Shown one piece after another: positions 1 through 7,723 of a DNA stretch of 16,159 nt. Position 1 is the stretch's first letter; each line of letters starts with the position of its first letter. This stretch comes from an uncultured Parabacteroides sp. GTDB lineage: Bacteria > Bacteroidota > Bacteroidia > Bacteroidales > Tannerellaceae. The notes under the pieces were generated by a model. The model ran no database searches. It was not told the DNA's origin and was given only the letters and a program-made list of their open reading frames with translations. The stretch is taken from positions 1-16,159 of the forward strand of contig UQLN01000078.1 in assembly GCA_900541965.1 (NCBI GenBank). Reading direction: 5' to 3'. The position numbers and the translations under genes are program-made.

Positions 1-75
1 CGCGGATAGGGCGGATTGGAACGGATTTTTTATTTGAAAGATTATTCTTATCCGTCTTAATCTGCTCTATCCGCG
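1..75. repeat. Imperfect inverted repeat, extragenic
   Basis: Bases 1-17 (CGCGGATAGGGCGGATT) and 59-75 (AATCTGCTCTATCCGCG) are inverted copies matching at 15 of 17 positions. Between them lie further CGGAT/ATCCG words (ACGGATT near 24 and TTATCCGTC near 48). The element sits upstream of the first gene and probably runs past the left edge of the window. It resembles the short CGGATT-rich extragenic repeats scattered through Bacteroides-type genomes; that resemblance is from memory and was not tested. It could also be part of the terminator of an upstream gene outside the window. Confidence 0.5.
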
Positions 76-139
76 TTATCCGTAAACCTCGTTCTTCGAA
101 TTGTCAGAGTATACCCTATTTCTGATTTATTTTTTATAT

Positions 140-147
140 TATCTTTG
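140..147 (+). promoter_or_regulatory. Bacteroidetes -7 promoter box for the hydrolase gene
   Basis: TATCTTTG matches the TAnnTTTG consensus of the primary sigma factor of Bacteroidetes and ends 20 bases before the ATG at 168. No good TTTG -33 box is visible at the expected distance. Confidence 0.6.
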
Positions 148-167
148 TTGGAAAAGAATATTATACC

Positions 168-980
168 ATGAAGAAATTACAATTATCCTTATTGTTCCTT
201 ATTGTTTTTGTAACAGCTTTTGCTCAAGAGAATACGACTTACCGATGCATAAGAGATCTTCCTTATCGTACAACAGGGGATGCGTACAGCCTGGAACGTT
301 GTAAACTGGATATTTATTATCCTGAAAATATGAAAGATTTTCCAACAGTAGTTTGGTTTCATGGTGGCGGATTGTCGGGAGGCAGTAAATTTATACCAGC
401 CGAACTATTAAATTCCGGGCTTGCCGTGATAGCAGTAAATTATCGTTTGCTTCCTAAATGTTCGTTAACCGATTGTATAGAAGATGCGGCTGCAGCGGTA
501 GCATGGGCTTTTCAAGAGATTGAGAAGTATGGTGGTGATAAACAGAAAATATTTGTTTCCGGTCATTCGGCCGGAGGTTATTTGACAAATATGGTGGGTA
601 TGGATAAAAAGTGGTTGCAGGCTTATGGCATCGATGCAGACTCGATTGCAGGGCTGGTTCCTTTCAGTGGACATGCAATCAGCCATTTTGCTTACAGGCA
701 ACAAAAGGGGATGAAAGATACTCAGCCCAGTATAGATGAATTTGCTCCTCTTTATTATGTTCGTCCGGATGCTCCGCCTTTGGTAATTGTTTCAGGCGAC
801 CGTGAAATGGAAATGTTGGGCCGTTATGAAGAAAATGCTTATTTCTGGCGTATGATGAAAGTGGTAGGCCATAAGTATACCTATCTATATGAATTAGGAG
901 GATATGACCATGGTGCGATGGCTGGTCCTGCTTTTCATATATTGAAGAATCATATAAAAGATATATTGAAGAAACATTGA
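168..980 (+). CDS. Secreted alpha/beta-hydrolase (carboxylesterase/lipase-like)
   Basis: This 270-residue protein starts with a signal peptide (residues 1 to about 19, ending AFA before QEN), so it should act in the periplasm or at the cell surface. The esterase signature is complete: an HGGG oxyanion-hole motif at residues 65-68, the nucleophile elbow GHSAGG with Ser134, and plausible acid and base residues Asp211 (SGDRE) and His248 (YDHGA). This layout fits the HSL/BD-FAE-like carboxylesterases, which cleave esters on small molecules or on acylated plant or host glycans. The natural substrate cannot be read from the sequence, and there are no carbohydrate genes next to it. The ATG at 168 is supported by the promoter box 20 bases upstream and the well-placed signal peptide. 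The gene converges on the TPR gene, with only 7 bases between the two stop codons. Confidence 0.88.
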   Translation: MKKLQLSLLFLIVFVTAFAQENTTYRCIRDLPYRTTGDAYSLERCKLDIYYPENMKDFPTVVWFHGGGLSGGSKFIPAELLNSGLAVIAVNYRLLPKCSLTDCIEDAAAAVAWAFQEIEKYGGDKQKIFVSGHSAGGYLTNMVGMDKKWLQAYGIDADSIAGLVPFSGHAISHFAYRQQKGMKDTQPSIDEFAPLYYVRPDAPPLVIVSGDREMEMLGRYEENAYFWRMMKVVGHKYTYLYELGGYDHGAMAGPAFHILKNHIKDILKKH

Positions 981-1002
981 GACGGGGTTATAATTCCCCG
1001 TC
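981..1002. terminator. Hairpin between convergent stop codons
   Basis: GACGGGG (981-987) and CCCCGTC (996-1002) form a 7-bp GC-rich stem with an 8-base loop directly after the hydrolase stop. The loop holds the stop codon of the opposing TPR gene. No T-run follows on either strand, so it is a weak intrinsic terminator or simply a block between the convergent genes. Confidence 0.45.
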
Positions 1003-3168
1003 CAACGTATACCTTAATTCATCCAGCATGAGTGCCACGTCTTTTTCTTCAATGCCTGCAATTAACAGATCTTGTATATCCTGGTTGAATAGTTCCTTGA
1101 ATTTGAAGAAGTCGCCATCTGCTAATTCTACTGCTTTCTTATAAAAAGCAAGCGCTCCTTTTATATTTTGCAAAGCCCATTCCGTGTGCCCGGCATTCAG
1201 CAGGTCTTGGGCATTCGGTTGGTTTTCAAGGATTTTCTTATAGTAATTGCGTGCCTGGTCATATTTGCCGGTAAGGAACGAACACCATGCAATCGGGCGC
1301 CATGCTTTGTGGCTCTTGTTGTCCAGATAATCGACTTTGAAGAAACACTTCAATGCTTCGTTGTAATTTTTCAACTCCAGATGGCAATGTCCGATACTGA
1401 TTTGTACGGTCAGATTGTCCGGATTCAATGCCTCATAACGGTGGTAATATTTCAGGGCTTCTTCGGGTTGTTTTAAAGAACGGTAGCAACCTGCAATTCT
1501 CCGTATGACCCATTTGCTTTCCGAGTTAATAAGATCGGCACGCAAATAGGCATTCAAGGCTCCTTTTAAGTCTCCTTCCATCTGCATGCAATATCCTATT
1601 TTCTGGAAAAGAATGTCGCTGTTTATTTCCGTTTCCGCCAGTTTATTGAATATAATTAGTGCATCATTGAAATAATTTTTACGCAGGTAATATTCTGCAA
1701 TCGTAGTCAGGGTTTCCGTATCTGATATATAAGGTTTTAATATAGCCAGATTATGAAAATCCAGCGGCATGGAAAATATATCATTGAAATCCAGATGTCC
1801 CGGATATAATTTGAAGAACCGGTATAAATCCTGGATATATTGTCCGGTGACGATTTCCAGTTTTCCCCGTTTACTGATAAGCTCTTCCTGGGTTTGCTGT
1901 ATCATCTCCGTTGCCTGGCTGCTGAATTGTCCCATCATCATCTTACGTGCTTCAACAGGCATTTGCATCATGCTGAAGTAGAGCGAGTATTTGTCTGAGT
2001 TACACATAAAAGGAGCTAAAGACATGGAGTCGAGCAACTGTCTCTCTCCTTCGCTCTGGTCGGAAAAGTTGCTGAATGAAGAATGCTCAGGGATAAAAGG
2101 CAGCAACCAGTTACTTAAATCGCGGAAGAACGGGAAATTTTTAAGATGAACAAAAGTAGAGTGCATCACATCTGCACCTTCTTGCTGAAGTTCGCTGAAT
2201 TCTTCCATTTTCTTACCCAAAGCGCTGTCGGAAAAGAGATTTTCCCATTCCGGATTCATTTCATCTCCCAGTTGTTCCGGGCTGAAATCTTTGAGGTTTA
2301 TCTTATTGCTGATTTTAGGACTCAATTTCATCATTTCGGGAATGATTTCATCCTGCAGCTTTTTGGTTATTTTCTCGGTTTCACGTGCCAGGATGAAACG
2401 GAGTGTGATGGTCCGGATCGCTTTTGTAAAATCAGGAGCTTCAGCTAAAGTAGCCAATCGGTCTTCTATCCGGGGATATAAAGCCGTACGTTTCCGGTAA
2501 GTGTATAATGTTATTAAAATACTGATTAAAGCACGTATTTTTATTTCTTCATTCGGATGGGTGGCAGCATCAAACAACAACAATAATTTTTCCCTGTCAA
2601 AAGCTGCCTGTAATCCTAACATTAATGCAGAGACGACCTGACATCCTGTCGCATAAGGAAGTTCCGAATCTTGTATGATTTCTTTTATATGGCTGCTTTC
2701 TTCCTGGCTAAGCAGGTTTGAAACCCATATTTTATTGAAAAGGGCAATATTAAGTTCGTTGTATTCGGCCAGGTTGTTCACTTCATGGCTGTCTTTTAAT
2801 TGGCGGAATAACCCCGGATAAGACATGCCGGAACGGTTTCCCTGTATCTGTATGTTTCTACGTTGATTATAGAAAGCAAGCGGGGATTCAATGGCAAGAA
2901 CCTTGTGTTTTATCGCGTCAGCCAGCTCATATGTAGAGGCTTGCAAATTATTGTAGATTTGTTCCTGCATCGGGTCTTTTATCCCTTCTACACGGTAACG
3001 TAACATATATTTGTAGGTATCTTGCAGTTCGTTCAGTTTATCCTGAAATGTGTATTCCCTGCTTCCGGAAATAAGACTTTGGATAAAATCAAATGCATTC
3101 TTCAACTCCTTGCTATCCAAGGAGCCAATGATGCGATTATACGCTTTATTTATTTCTTGTGGTGTCAT
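988..3168 (-). CDS. Large TPR-repeat protein of unknown role
   Basis: This 726-residue protein has no signal peptide or membrane segment, so it is probably cytoplasmic. About six tetratricopeptide-type helix pairs fill residues 487-690; clear units include those around PEEALKYYHRYEALNP, YNEALKCFFKVDYLD, YDQARNYYKKILENQP and IKGALAFYKKAVEL. The first 480 residues are almost all helical, with a HEAT-like stretch around residues 170-260 (HPNEEIKIRALISIL), and match no enzyme family I recognise. TPR arrays bind peptides or partner proteins, so a scaffold role is the reasonable inference and no more. The start at 3168 is the first ATG after a TACATTTG promoter box. The gene diverges from lepA and shares its 83-base intergenic region, but this does not show a functional link. 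Confidence 0.8.
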   Translation of the reverse strand: MTPQEINKAYNRIIGSLDSKELKNAFDFIQSLISGSREYTFQDKLNELQDTYKYMLRYRVEGIKDPMQEQIYNNLQASTYELADAIKHKVLAIESPLAFYNQRRNIQIQGNRSGMSYPGLFRQLKDSHEVNNLAEYNELNIALFNKIWVSNLLSQEESSHIKEIIQDSELPYATGCQVVSALMLGLQAAFDREKLLLLFDAATHPNEEIKIRALISILITLYTYRKRTALYPRIEDRLATLAEAPDFTKAIRTITLRFILARETEKITKKLQDEIIPEMMKLSPKISNKINLKDFSPEQLGDEMNPEWENLFSDSALGKKMEEFSELQQEGADVMHSTFVHLKNFPFFRDLSNWLLPFIPEHSSFSNFSDQSEGERQLLDSMSLAPFMCNSDKYSLYFSMMQMPVEARKMMMGQFSSQATEMIQQTQEELISKRGKLEIVTGQYIQDLYRFFKLYPGHLDFNDIFSMPLDFHNLAILKPYISDTETLTTIAEYYLRKNYFNDALIIFNKLAETEINSDILFQKIGYCMQMEGDLKGALNAYLRADLINSESKWVIRRIAGCYRSLKQPEEALKYYHRYEALNPDNLTVQISIGHCHLELKNYNEALKCFFKVDYLDNKSHKAWRPIAWCSFLTGKYDQARNYYKKILENQPNAQDLLNAGHTEWALQNIKGALAFYKKAVELADGDFFKFKELFNQDIQDLLIAGIEEKDVALMLDELRYTLDGEL

Positions 3169-3193
3169 ATATTATTAACAACAAATGGAATGC

Positions 3194-3201
3194 CAAATGT
3201 A
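3194..3201 (-). promoter_or_regulatory. -7 promoter box for the TPR gene
   Basis: On the minus strand this reads TACATTTG, a match to TAnnTTTG, placed 25 bases upstream of the ATG at 3168. It lies back to back with the lepA box at 3223-3230. Confidence 0.5.
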
Positions 3202-3222
3202 TAACAATTGACCTAAATTTTT

Positions 3223-3230
3223 TATCTTTG
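3223..3230 (+). promoter_or_regulatory. -7 promoter box for lepA
   Basis: TATCTTTG followed by CAC is a textbook Bacteroidetes -7 box, 21 bases before the lepA ATG at 3252. Only 21 bases separate it from the divergent box of the TPR gene, so the two polymerases would compete for overlapping upstream DNA. Confidence 0.65.
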
Positions 3231-3251
3231 CACACCTAAATAATTTAGTAG

Positions 3252-5039
3252 ATGAAGAATATCCGCAATTTTTGTATTATTGCTCATATTGATCATGGTA
3301 AAAGTACTTTGGCCGACCGTTTGCTGGAGTATACCAAAACTGTAGAAGGCAAAGATTTGCAGGCTCAGGTTCTGGATGACATGGATCTGGAGCGTGAACG
3401 TGGTATTACGATAAAAAGCCATGCTATCCAGATGAAGTATAATTACAAAGGAGAAGATTATATTTTAAACCTGATAGATACTCCGGGACACGTCGATTTC
3501 TCATATGAGGTATCCCGTTCTATAGCCGCTTGTGAAGGCGCGTTGCTTATTGTAGATGCCGCACAGGGTATCCAGGCGCAGACTATTTCCAATTTGTACA
3601 TGGCTATAGAAAATGATCTGGAGATTATTCCTGTTCTGAATAAAATAGACTTACCGAGCGCCATGCCGGACGAGGTAGAAGACCAGATTGTGGAATTGCT
3701 GGGATGTCCTCGTGAAGATATTTTACGTGCAAGTGGTAAAACCGGAGAAGGGGTTTTTGAAATACTGGATAGTATCGTAGAAAAAGTTCCGGCTCCGAAA
3801 GGTGATCCCGAAGCCCCTCTGCAATGTTTGATTTTTGACTCCGTCTTTAATTCTTTCCGTGGTATTATCGCATATTTTAAGGTGGTAAACGGGGTAATCC
3901 GTAAGGGCGACCATGTGAAGTTTATTGCTACGGGAAAAGAATATGACGCCGATGAAGTTGGTGTATTGAAATTAACGATGTCTCCTCGTTCCGAGATTCG
4001 TACAGGAGATGTGGGATATATTATCTCCGGCATCAAAACTTCCCGTGAAGTGAGGGTGGGAGATACCATTACGCATGTTGCCCGCCCTGCAAAAGAGGCT
4101 ATCGCTGGTTTTGAAGAAGTGAAACCGATGGTCTTTGCCGGGGTGTATCCGATAGATAGCGAGGATTTTGAAAACTTGCGTGCTTCGCTTGAGAAGTTGC
4201 AGTTGAATGATGCCTCCCTGACATTCCAGCCGGAAAGTTCCGCCGCTTTGGGATTCGGATTCCGTTGCGGTTTTCTGGGATTGCTCCATATGGAGATTGT
4301 TCAGGAGCGTCTGGACCGTGAGTTTAATATGGATGTGATTACGACTGTGCCTAACGTTTCTTACAAGGTATATGATAAGAAGGGGAATTGTACGGAAGTG
4401 CATAATCCGAGCGGTTTGCCGGACCCTACTTTGATAGAGCATATAGACGAACCTTATATCCGTGCATCGGTTATTACCAATACGACTTTTATTGGTCCTA
4501 TTATGACGCTTTGTCTGGGTAAACGGGGAATTCTGATTAAGCAGGAGTATATATCCGGCGACCGTGTGGAAATCCATTATGATATGCCTTTAGGGGAGAT
4601 TGTAATTGATTTTTATGATAAACTGAAGAGTATTTCAAAAGGATATGCGTCGTTTGATTATCATATTCACGATTTCCGTCCCAGCAAGTTGGTTAAACTG
4701 GATATTTTGCTGAATGGTGAACCAGTTGATGCGCTTTCAACATTGACTCATGTGGATAATAGTGTTACTTTCGGTCGCCGTATGTGCGAGAAGCTGAAAG
4801 AGCTGATCCCACGCCAACAGTTTGATATTGCAATCCAGGCTGCTATCGGTGCAAAGATTATTGCACGTGAAACGATTAAAGCGGTCCGTAAGGATGTGAC
4901 GGCAAAATGTTATGGTGGTGATATTTCCCGTAAACGTAAGTTGCTGGAAAAGCAGAAAGAGGGAAAGAAGCGTATGAAGCAGATTGGTACGGTAGAAGTT
5001 CCGCAGAAGGCGTTCCTGGCTGTGCTGAAATTAGATTAG
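3252..5039 (+). CDS. lepA: Translation GTPase LepA (elongation factor 4)
   Basis: At 595 residues this is the usual length for LepA, a ribosome-associated GTPase that acts during translation (initiation and 30S assembly, and back-translocation in vitro). The G motifs are all present: AHIDHGKS (P-loop, residues 11-18), RERGITIKS (switch I, about 48-56), DTPGH (76-80), NKID (130-133) and a G5 motif SGKTGEG at 161, where most relatives have SAKTG. The EF-2-like domains follow (FRCGFLGLLHMEI is the domain III signature), and the LepA-specific C-terminal domain ends with the family motif around KRMKQIGTVEVPQKAF. The ATG at 3252 gives the conserved MKNIRNFCIIAHIDHGKS opening. It is transcribed alone from the promoter at 3223 and ends at the hairpin near 5239-5299. 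Confidence 0.98.
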   Translation: MKNIRNFCIIAHIDHGKSTLADRLLEYTKTVEGKDLQAQVLDDMDLERERGITIKSHAIQMKYNYKGEDYILNLIDTPGHVDFSYEVSRSIAACEGALLIVDAAQGIQAQTISNLYMAIENDLEIIPVLNKIDLPSAMPDEVEDQIVELLGCPREDILRASGKTGEGVFEILDSIVEKVPAPKGDPEAPLQCLIFDSVFNSFRGIIAYFKVVNGVIRKGDHVKFIATGKEYDADEVGVLKLTMSPRSEIRTGDVGYIISGIKTSREVRVGDTITHVARPAKEAIAGFEEVKPMVFAGVYPIDSEDFENLRASLEKLQLNDASLTFQPESSAALGFGFRCGFLGLLHMEIVQERLDREFNMDVITTVPNVSYKVYDKKGNCTEVHNPSGLPDPTLIEHIDEPYIRASVITNTTFIGPIMTLCLGKRGILIKQEYISGDRVEIHYDMPLGEIVIDFYDKLKSISKGYASFDYHIHDFRPSKLVKLDILLNGEPVDALSTLTHVDNSVTFGRRMCEKLKELIPRQQFDIAIQAAIGAKIIARETIKAVRKDVTAKCYGGDISRKRKLLEKQKEGKKRMKQIGTVEVPQKAFLAVLKLD

Positions 5040-5045
5040 TATTTT

Positions 5046-5228
5046 ATTTTGGGTCAAGCCAAAAGTAAACAAAAGGTCAAGGCTGCATCATTCAGGCTAC
5101 TCCGGCGAAAGACTACGCTGGCGCAGCGGAACTCGCTTCGCTCAAACAGCTGCTACTCTGGGCGCTTCGTCTTTCACCTGCGCTTGACGCCTGACTGCTG
5201 AGGCCTTTTATAGGAAGCGTTGCTTCCT
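5046..5228. repeat. Hairpin-rich extragenic repeat element
   Basis: The gap after lepA holds non-coding DNA of more even base composition than its flanks, with nested inverted words: GTCAAG (near 5078) against CTTGAC (5183-5188), GAAAGAC (5107-5113) against GTCTTTC (5169-5175), and a tight hairpin AGGAAGC-GTT-GCTTCCT at 5212-5228. Internal phrases such as ACTCGCTTCGCTCAAACAGC (5131-5150) recall extragenic repeats seen in many copies in Bacteroides-like genomes; this is recollection and was not searched. No reading frame of useful length exists. It is most likely a non-autonomous, MITE- or REP-like element; an RNA role is possible but not shown. Confidence 0.5.
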
Positions 5229-5238
5229 CTTGGAATTG

Positions 5239-5310
5239 CCGATACCGCTTGTTTTATCATAGTGAAACTATTGTTTTATATTGGGACGGGCGGTATCGGT
5301 TGTTTTTATT
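5239..5310 (+). terminator. Probable lepA terminator
   Basis: CCGATACCGC (5239-5248) and GCGGTATCGG (5290-5299) form a perfect 10-bp stem. The 41-base interval holds a smaller hairpin, ATAGT-GAA-ACTAT (5259-5271). The plus strand continues with TTGTTTTTATTTAT, a good U-rich tail for lepA. The opposite S1 gene ends at 5319, so the structure may also slow transcription arriving from that side. Confidence 0.55.
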
Positions 5311-5318
5311 TATAATGT

Positions 5319-6158
5319 TTACTCTTCCGACATTAATCGGATGCCTTCTTTTTCCAGAGAGATGAGATGCTGTTTGTAGAGGGCGCCGATAGCTTGCTTG
5401 AAGGCTTTTTTACTGCAACGGAACAAGGAATAGATGACATCAGGCTCACTTTTATCGTGGACGGCGATATAGCCTCCCTGCATTTTTAAGGCTTCCAGGA
5501 TGGTGCCGGCAATACCTTCTACTTTTTGGTATCCCAGTGGGGTTAGGCTGATGTCTATTTTTTCGTCTTCCCTGATTTCTTTTATGTAACCTTTCAAACG
5601 GTCTCCTTTTTCCAGGCGGCGGAATACTTCGTTATGGTATACTAAGCCCCAATGTGCGTTGTTGATGATGACTTTATATCCTATTTCTGTTTCATCGGCA
5701 ACCAATAAGTCTACTTCCTGGTTGAATGTGTACTCGGGAACGGTATTGTCCAGGTATTTGTCTATACGGGCGGAAGCGACAATACGCCCGGTGATATGGT
5801 CTATGTGTACATATACCAGGTACCATCTGCCTTCGCGCATAGGCATTTTTTGTTCTTTGAAAGGGACTAACAGGTCTTTCATCAGTCCCCAGTCAAGAAA
5901 AGCTCCGGTTTCATTTACGGACTTTACTTCCATAAACTGGAATTCGTCGGCAAGCGCCAATGGTTTGGCTGTTGTTGCTATAATTCTGCCTTCGTTGTCG
6001 TGATAGATGAATACTTCAATTTCATCCCCAGGCTTAGTGTTTTTCGGAACATAGCGTGCAGGGAGAAGTATCTCCAATCCGTCACCACCATCCAGATAAA
6101 CACCGAAGTCGAGGTCCTTTACAACTTTCAGCGTATTGTATTTTCCTATTTTTACCAT
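5319..6158 (-). CDS. S1-domain RNA-binding protein, CvfB-like
   Basis: This 279-residue protein fits the CvfB family: an S1-like OB-fold at the N-terminus (residues 1-60, KIGKYNTLKVVKDLDFGVYLD), a second around residues 66-125 (VNETGAFLDWGLMKDLLVPF), a third around 140-205 (YKVIINNAHWGLVYHNEVF), and a winged-helix-like end near 215-275. CvfB proteins bind RNA and affect virulence-factor expression in Staphylococcus; the role in Bacteroidales is not established. A longer frame begins at a TTG at 6179, but that TTG lies inside the promoter box TAAGTTTG, so it would not be transcribed as a start. The ATG at 6158, giving MVKIGKYN, is preferred. The gene is alone on the minus strand and converges on lepA. 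Confidence 0.85.
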   Translation of the reverse strand: MVKIGKYNTLKVVKDLDFGVYLDGGDGLEILLPARYVPKNTKPGDEIEVFIYHDNEGRIIATTAKPLALADEFQFMEVKSVNETGAFLDWGLMKDLLVPFKEQKMPMREGRWYLVYVHIDHITGRIVASARIDKYLDNTVPEYTFNQEVDLLVADETEIGYKVIINNAHWGLVYHNEVFRRLEKGDRLKGYIKEIREDEKIDISLTPLGYQKVEGIAGTILEALKMQGGYIAVHDKSEPDVIYSLFRCSKKAFKQAIGALYKQHLISLEKEGIRLMSEE

Positions 6159-6176
6159 CTTGTTTTCGATTTGTGG

Positions 6177-6184
6177 CAAACTTA
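6177..6184 (-). promoter_or_regulatory. -7 promoter box for the S1 gene
   Basis: The minus strand reads TAAGTTTG, fitting TAnnTTTG, 18 bases upstream of the ATG at 6158. Its last bases coincide with the alternative TTG start at 6179, which argues against that longer start. Confidence 0.5.
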
Positions 6185-6239
6185 CATAAAAAACATGAAT
6201 CTGAACCTATCGGGCTTCTTATAATACAGGGAGAAGTTT

Positions 6240-6247
6240 TATCTTTG
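6240..6247 (+). promoter_or_regulatory. -7 promoter box for the oxidoreductase operon
   Basis: TATCTTTG followed by TA, 55 bases before the ATG at 6303. It leaves a leader of about 45-50 bases and probably serves both the oxidoreductase and the phosphodiesterase gene behind it. Confidence 0.6.
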
Positions 6248-6302
6248 TATTTCCTTATTGTGTAAAGTAACGACGTCCGTCAATCTTTTTAATAGTAATA
6301 GT

Positions 6303-7697
6303 ATGAAAAACTATCTTGTATTTTCTATGGCAGCCTTATTGGTGGGGACTGCTTGTTCCTCTGATAAAAAAACTGAAGGGTTTACCGGTGCTCCCGGAGA
6401 AGTGAAATTGATAACCCTCGATCCGGGACATTTTCATGCAGCCTTGGTTCAAAAAGTTTCTTATCCGCAAGTTTCCAAGGATGTTTATGTGTATGCTCCG
6501 GCTGGTTTCGATGTGCAGGAACATTTGAAAAGAATAGAAGGTTTTAATACGCGTGCGGAGAATCCTACCGGTTGGAATGAGGTGGTTTATACAGGTCCGG
6601 ATTTTCTGGAAAAAATGCTTTCTGAGAAGAAAGGGAATGTGATGGTTATGGCCGGTAATAATGAGAAGAAAACCGAATATATAAAGAAAACTCTTGAAGC
6701 CGGAATCAATGTCTTGTCTGATAAACCGATGGCAATCAATAGCGAGAACTTCAAATTGCTGAAGGAATGTTTTGACATAGCCAAGCAGAAAAAAATTTTT
6801 CTATATGATATTATGACGGAGCGTAATGAGATAACAACAATCTTGCAACGAGAGTTATCCATGCTGCCGGCAGTGTATGGTGAGCAACTTCCGGGAACTC
6901 CGGAAGAGCCTGCTATCGTAAAGGAAAGTGTTCATCATTTCTTTAAGGTTGTGGATGGCAAACCTTTGACACGTCCGGTTTGGTATTTTGATGTGAACCA
7001 GCAGGGAGAAGGAATTGTAGATGTAACAACCCATTTGGTGGACCTTGTACAATGGGAGGCTTTTCCTGAGCAGATTATCGATTATAAAGAAGATATAGTG
7101 CTAATTGATGCAAACCGTTGGGCTACGCCTATCGGGCCGGAAGAATTTACTCAGGTGACGGGGGTGGAAACTTATCCTGATTTCCTGCGCAAAGCTGTGG
7201 AAAATGATACCTTGAAAGTCTATTGTAATGGCGATATCGTATACAAGCTTAAAGATGTATTTGCCAAAGTTTCCGTTATATGGAATTATACTTTTCCGGA
7301 AGGAGGTGGAGATACCCATTATTCTGTAATGAAAGGGAGCAAAGCTGATCTTGTTATCCGTCAGGGAGAAGAACAGAATTATCAGCCGGAATTATTTGTA
7401 GAAGCTGTGAAAGGTGGTGATGCTTCGTATGAGAAAGATTTGGAGGCATCCATGGAGAAAATATCTTCCCAATATCCGGGCATTGCTTTAAATAAAGTCA
7501 GGGATGGAGTTTGGCAGGTGGTAATCCCTTCTAAATACAGGGTAGGACATGAGGCCCATTTCGGACAGGTGACAGAGCATTTCCTTGATTACCTGAAGGA
7601 AGGTGCACTTCCTGTATGGGAGGTGCCGAATATGCTTGCTAAATATTATGTTACAACGTCCGCACTCGATATGGCAAAAGCCAAAGGGAAGGACTAA
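6303..7697 (+). CDS. Gfo/Idh/MocA-family oxidoreductase, lipoprotein
   Basis: This 464-residue protein starts with a lipoprotein signal, MKNYLVFSMAALLVGTAC, with the lipid-bearing cysteine at residue 18, so it is exported and anchored to a membrane. The body resembles the NAD(P)-dependent Gfo/Idh/MocA fold: a first strand at residues 34-40 (VKLITLDPGHFHA), VMVMAGNN at 113-120, and DKP at 140-142 where the family usually has EKP. The rest matches the Bacteroidetes-type long C-terminal oxidoreductase domain. Relatives act on sugars, inositols or their derivatives. The N-terminal strand lacks a clean GxGxxG, so cofactor use is uncertain. The frame is open back to a TTG at 6258, but that start would put 15 extra residues ahead of the lipoprotein signal, so ATG 6303 is used. 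The phosphodiesterase gene follows after 26 bases. Confidence 0.85.
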   Translation: MKNYLVFSMAALLVGTACSSDKKTEGFTGAPGEVKLITLDPGHFHAALVQKVSYPQVSKDVYVYAPAGFDVQEHLKRIEGFNTRAENPTGWNEVVYTGPDFLEKMLSEKKGNVMVMAGNNEKKTEYIKKTLEAGINVLSDKPMAINSENFKLLKECFDIAKQKKIFLYDIMTERNEITTILQRELSMLPAVYGEQLPGTPEEPAIVKESVHHFFKVVDGKPLTRPVWYFDVNQQGEGIVDVTTHLVDLVQWEAFPEQIIDYKEDIVLIDANRWATPIGPEEFTQVTGVETYPDFLRKAVENDTLKVYCNGDIVYKLKDVFAKVSVIWNYTFPEGGGDTHYSVMKGSKADLVIRQGEEQNYQPELFVEAVKGGDASYEKDLEASMEKISSQYPGIALNKVRDGVWQVVIPSKYRVGHEAHFGQVTEHFLDYLKEGALPVWEVPNMLAKYYVTTSALDMAKAKGKD

Positions 7698-7723
7698 TGT
7701 TATGATTCGATTAAACTGTTTAT

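Noticed and set aside
3458..4577. Two antisense frames of about 200 codons opposite lepA
   Set aside because: Both are shadows of the highly conserved lepA reading frame.
5040..5318. tRNA, riboswitch or small-RNA gene after lepA
   Set aside because: No cloverleaf, CCA end or known aptamer core can be seen; the hairpins are better explained by a repeat element plus the lepA terminator.
6159..6179. TTG start giving seven more residues (MPQIENK) for the S1 protein
   Set aside because: The TTG is part of the TAAGTTTG promoter box, so the transcript should begin after it; ATG 6158 gives the expected MVKIGKYN start.
6258..6302. TTG start 15 codons ahead of the oxidoreductase ATG
   Set aside because: It would bury the lipoprotein signal peptide inside the protein; MKNYL at 6303 is a normal lipoprotein start.
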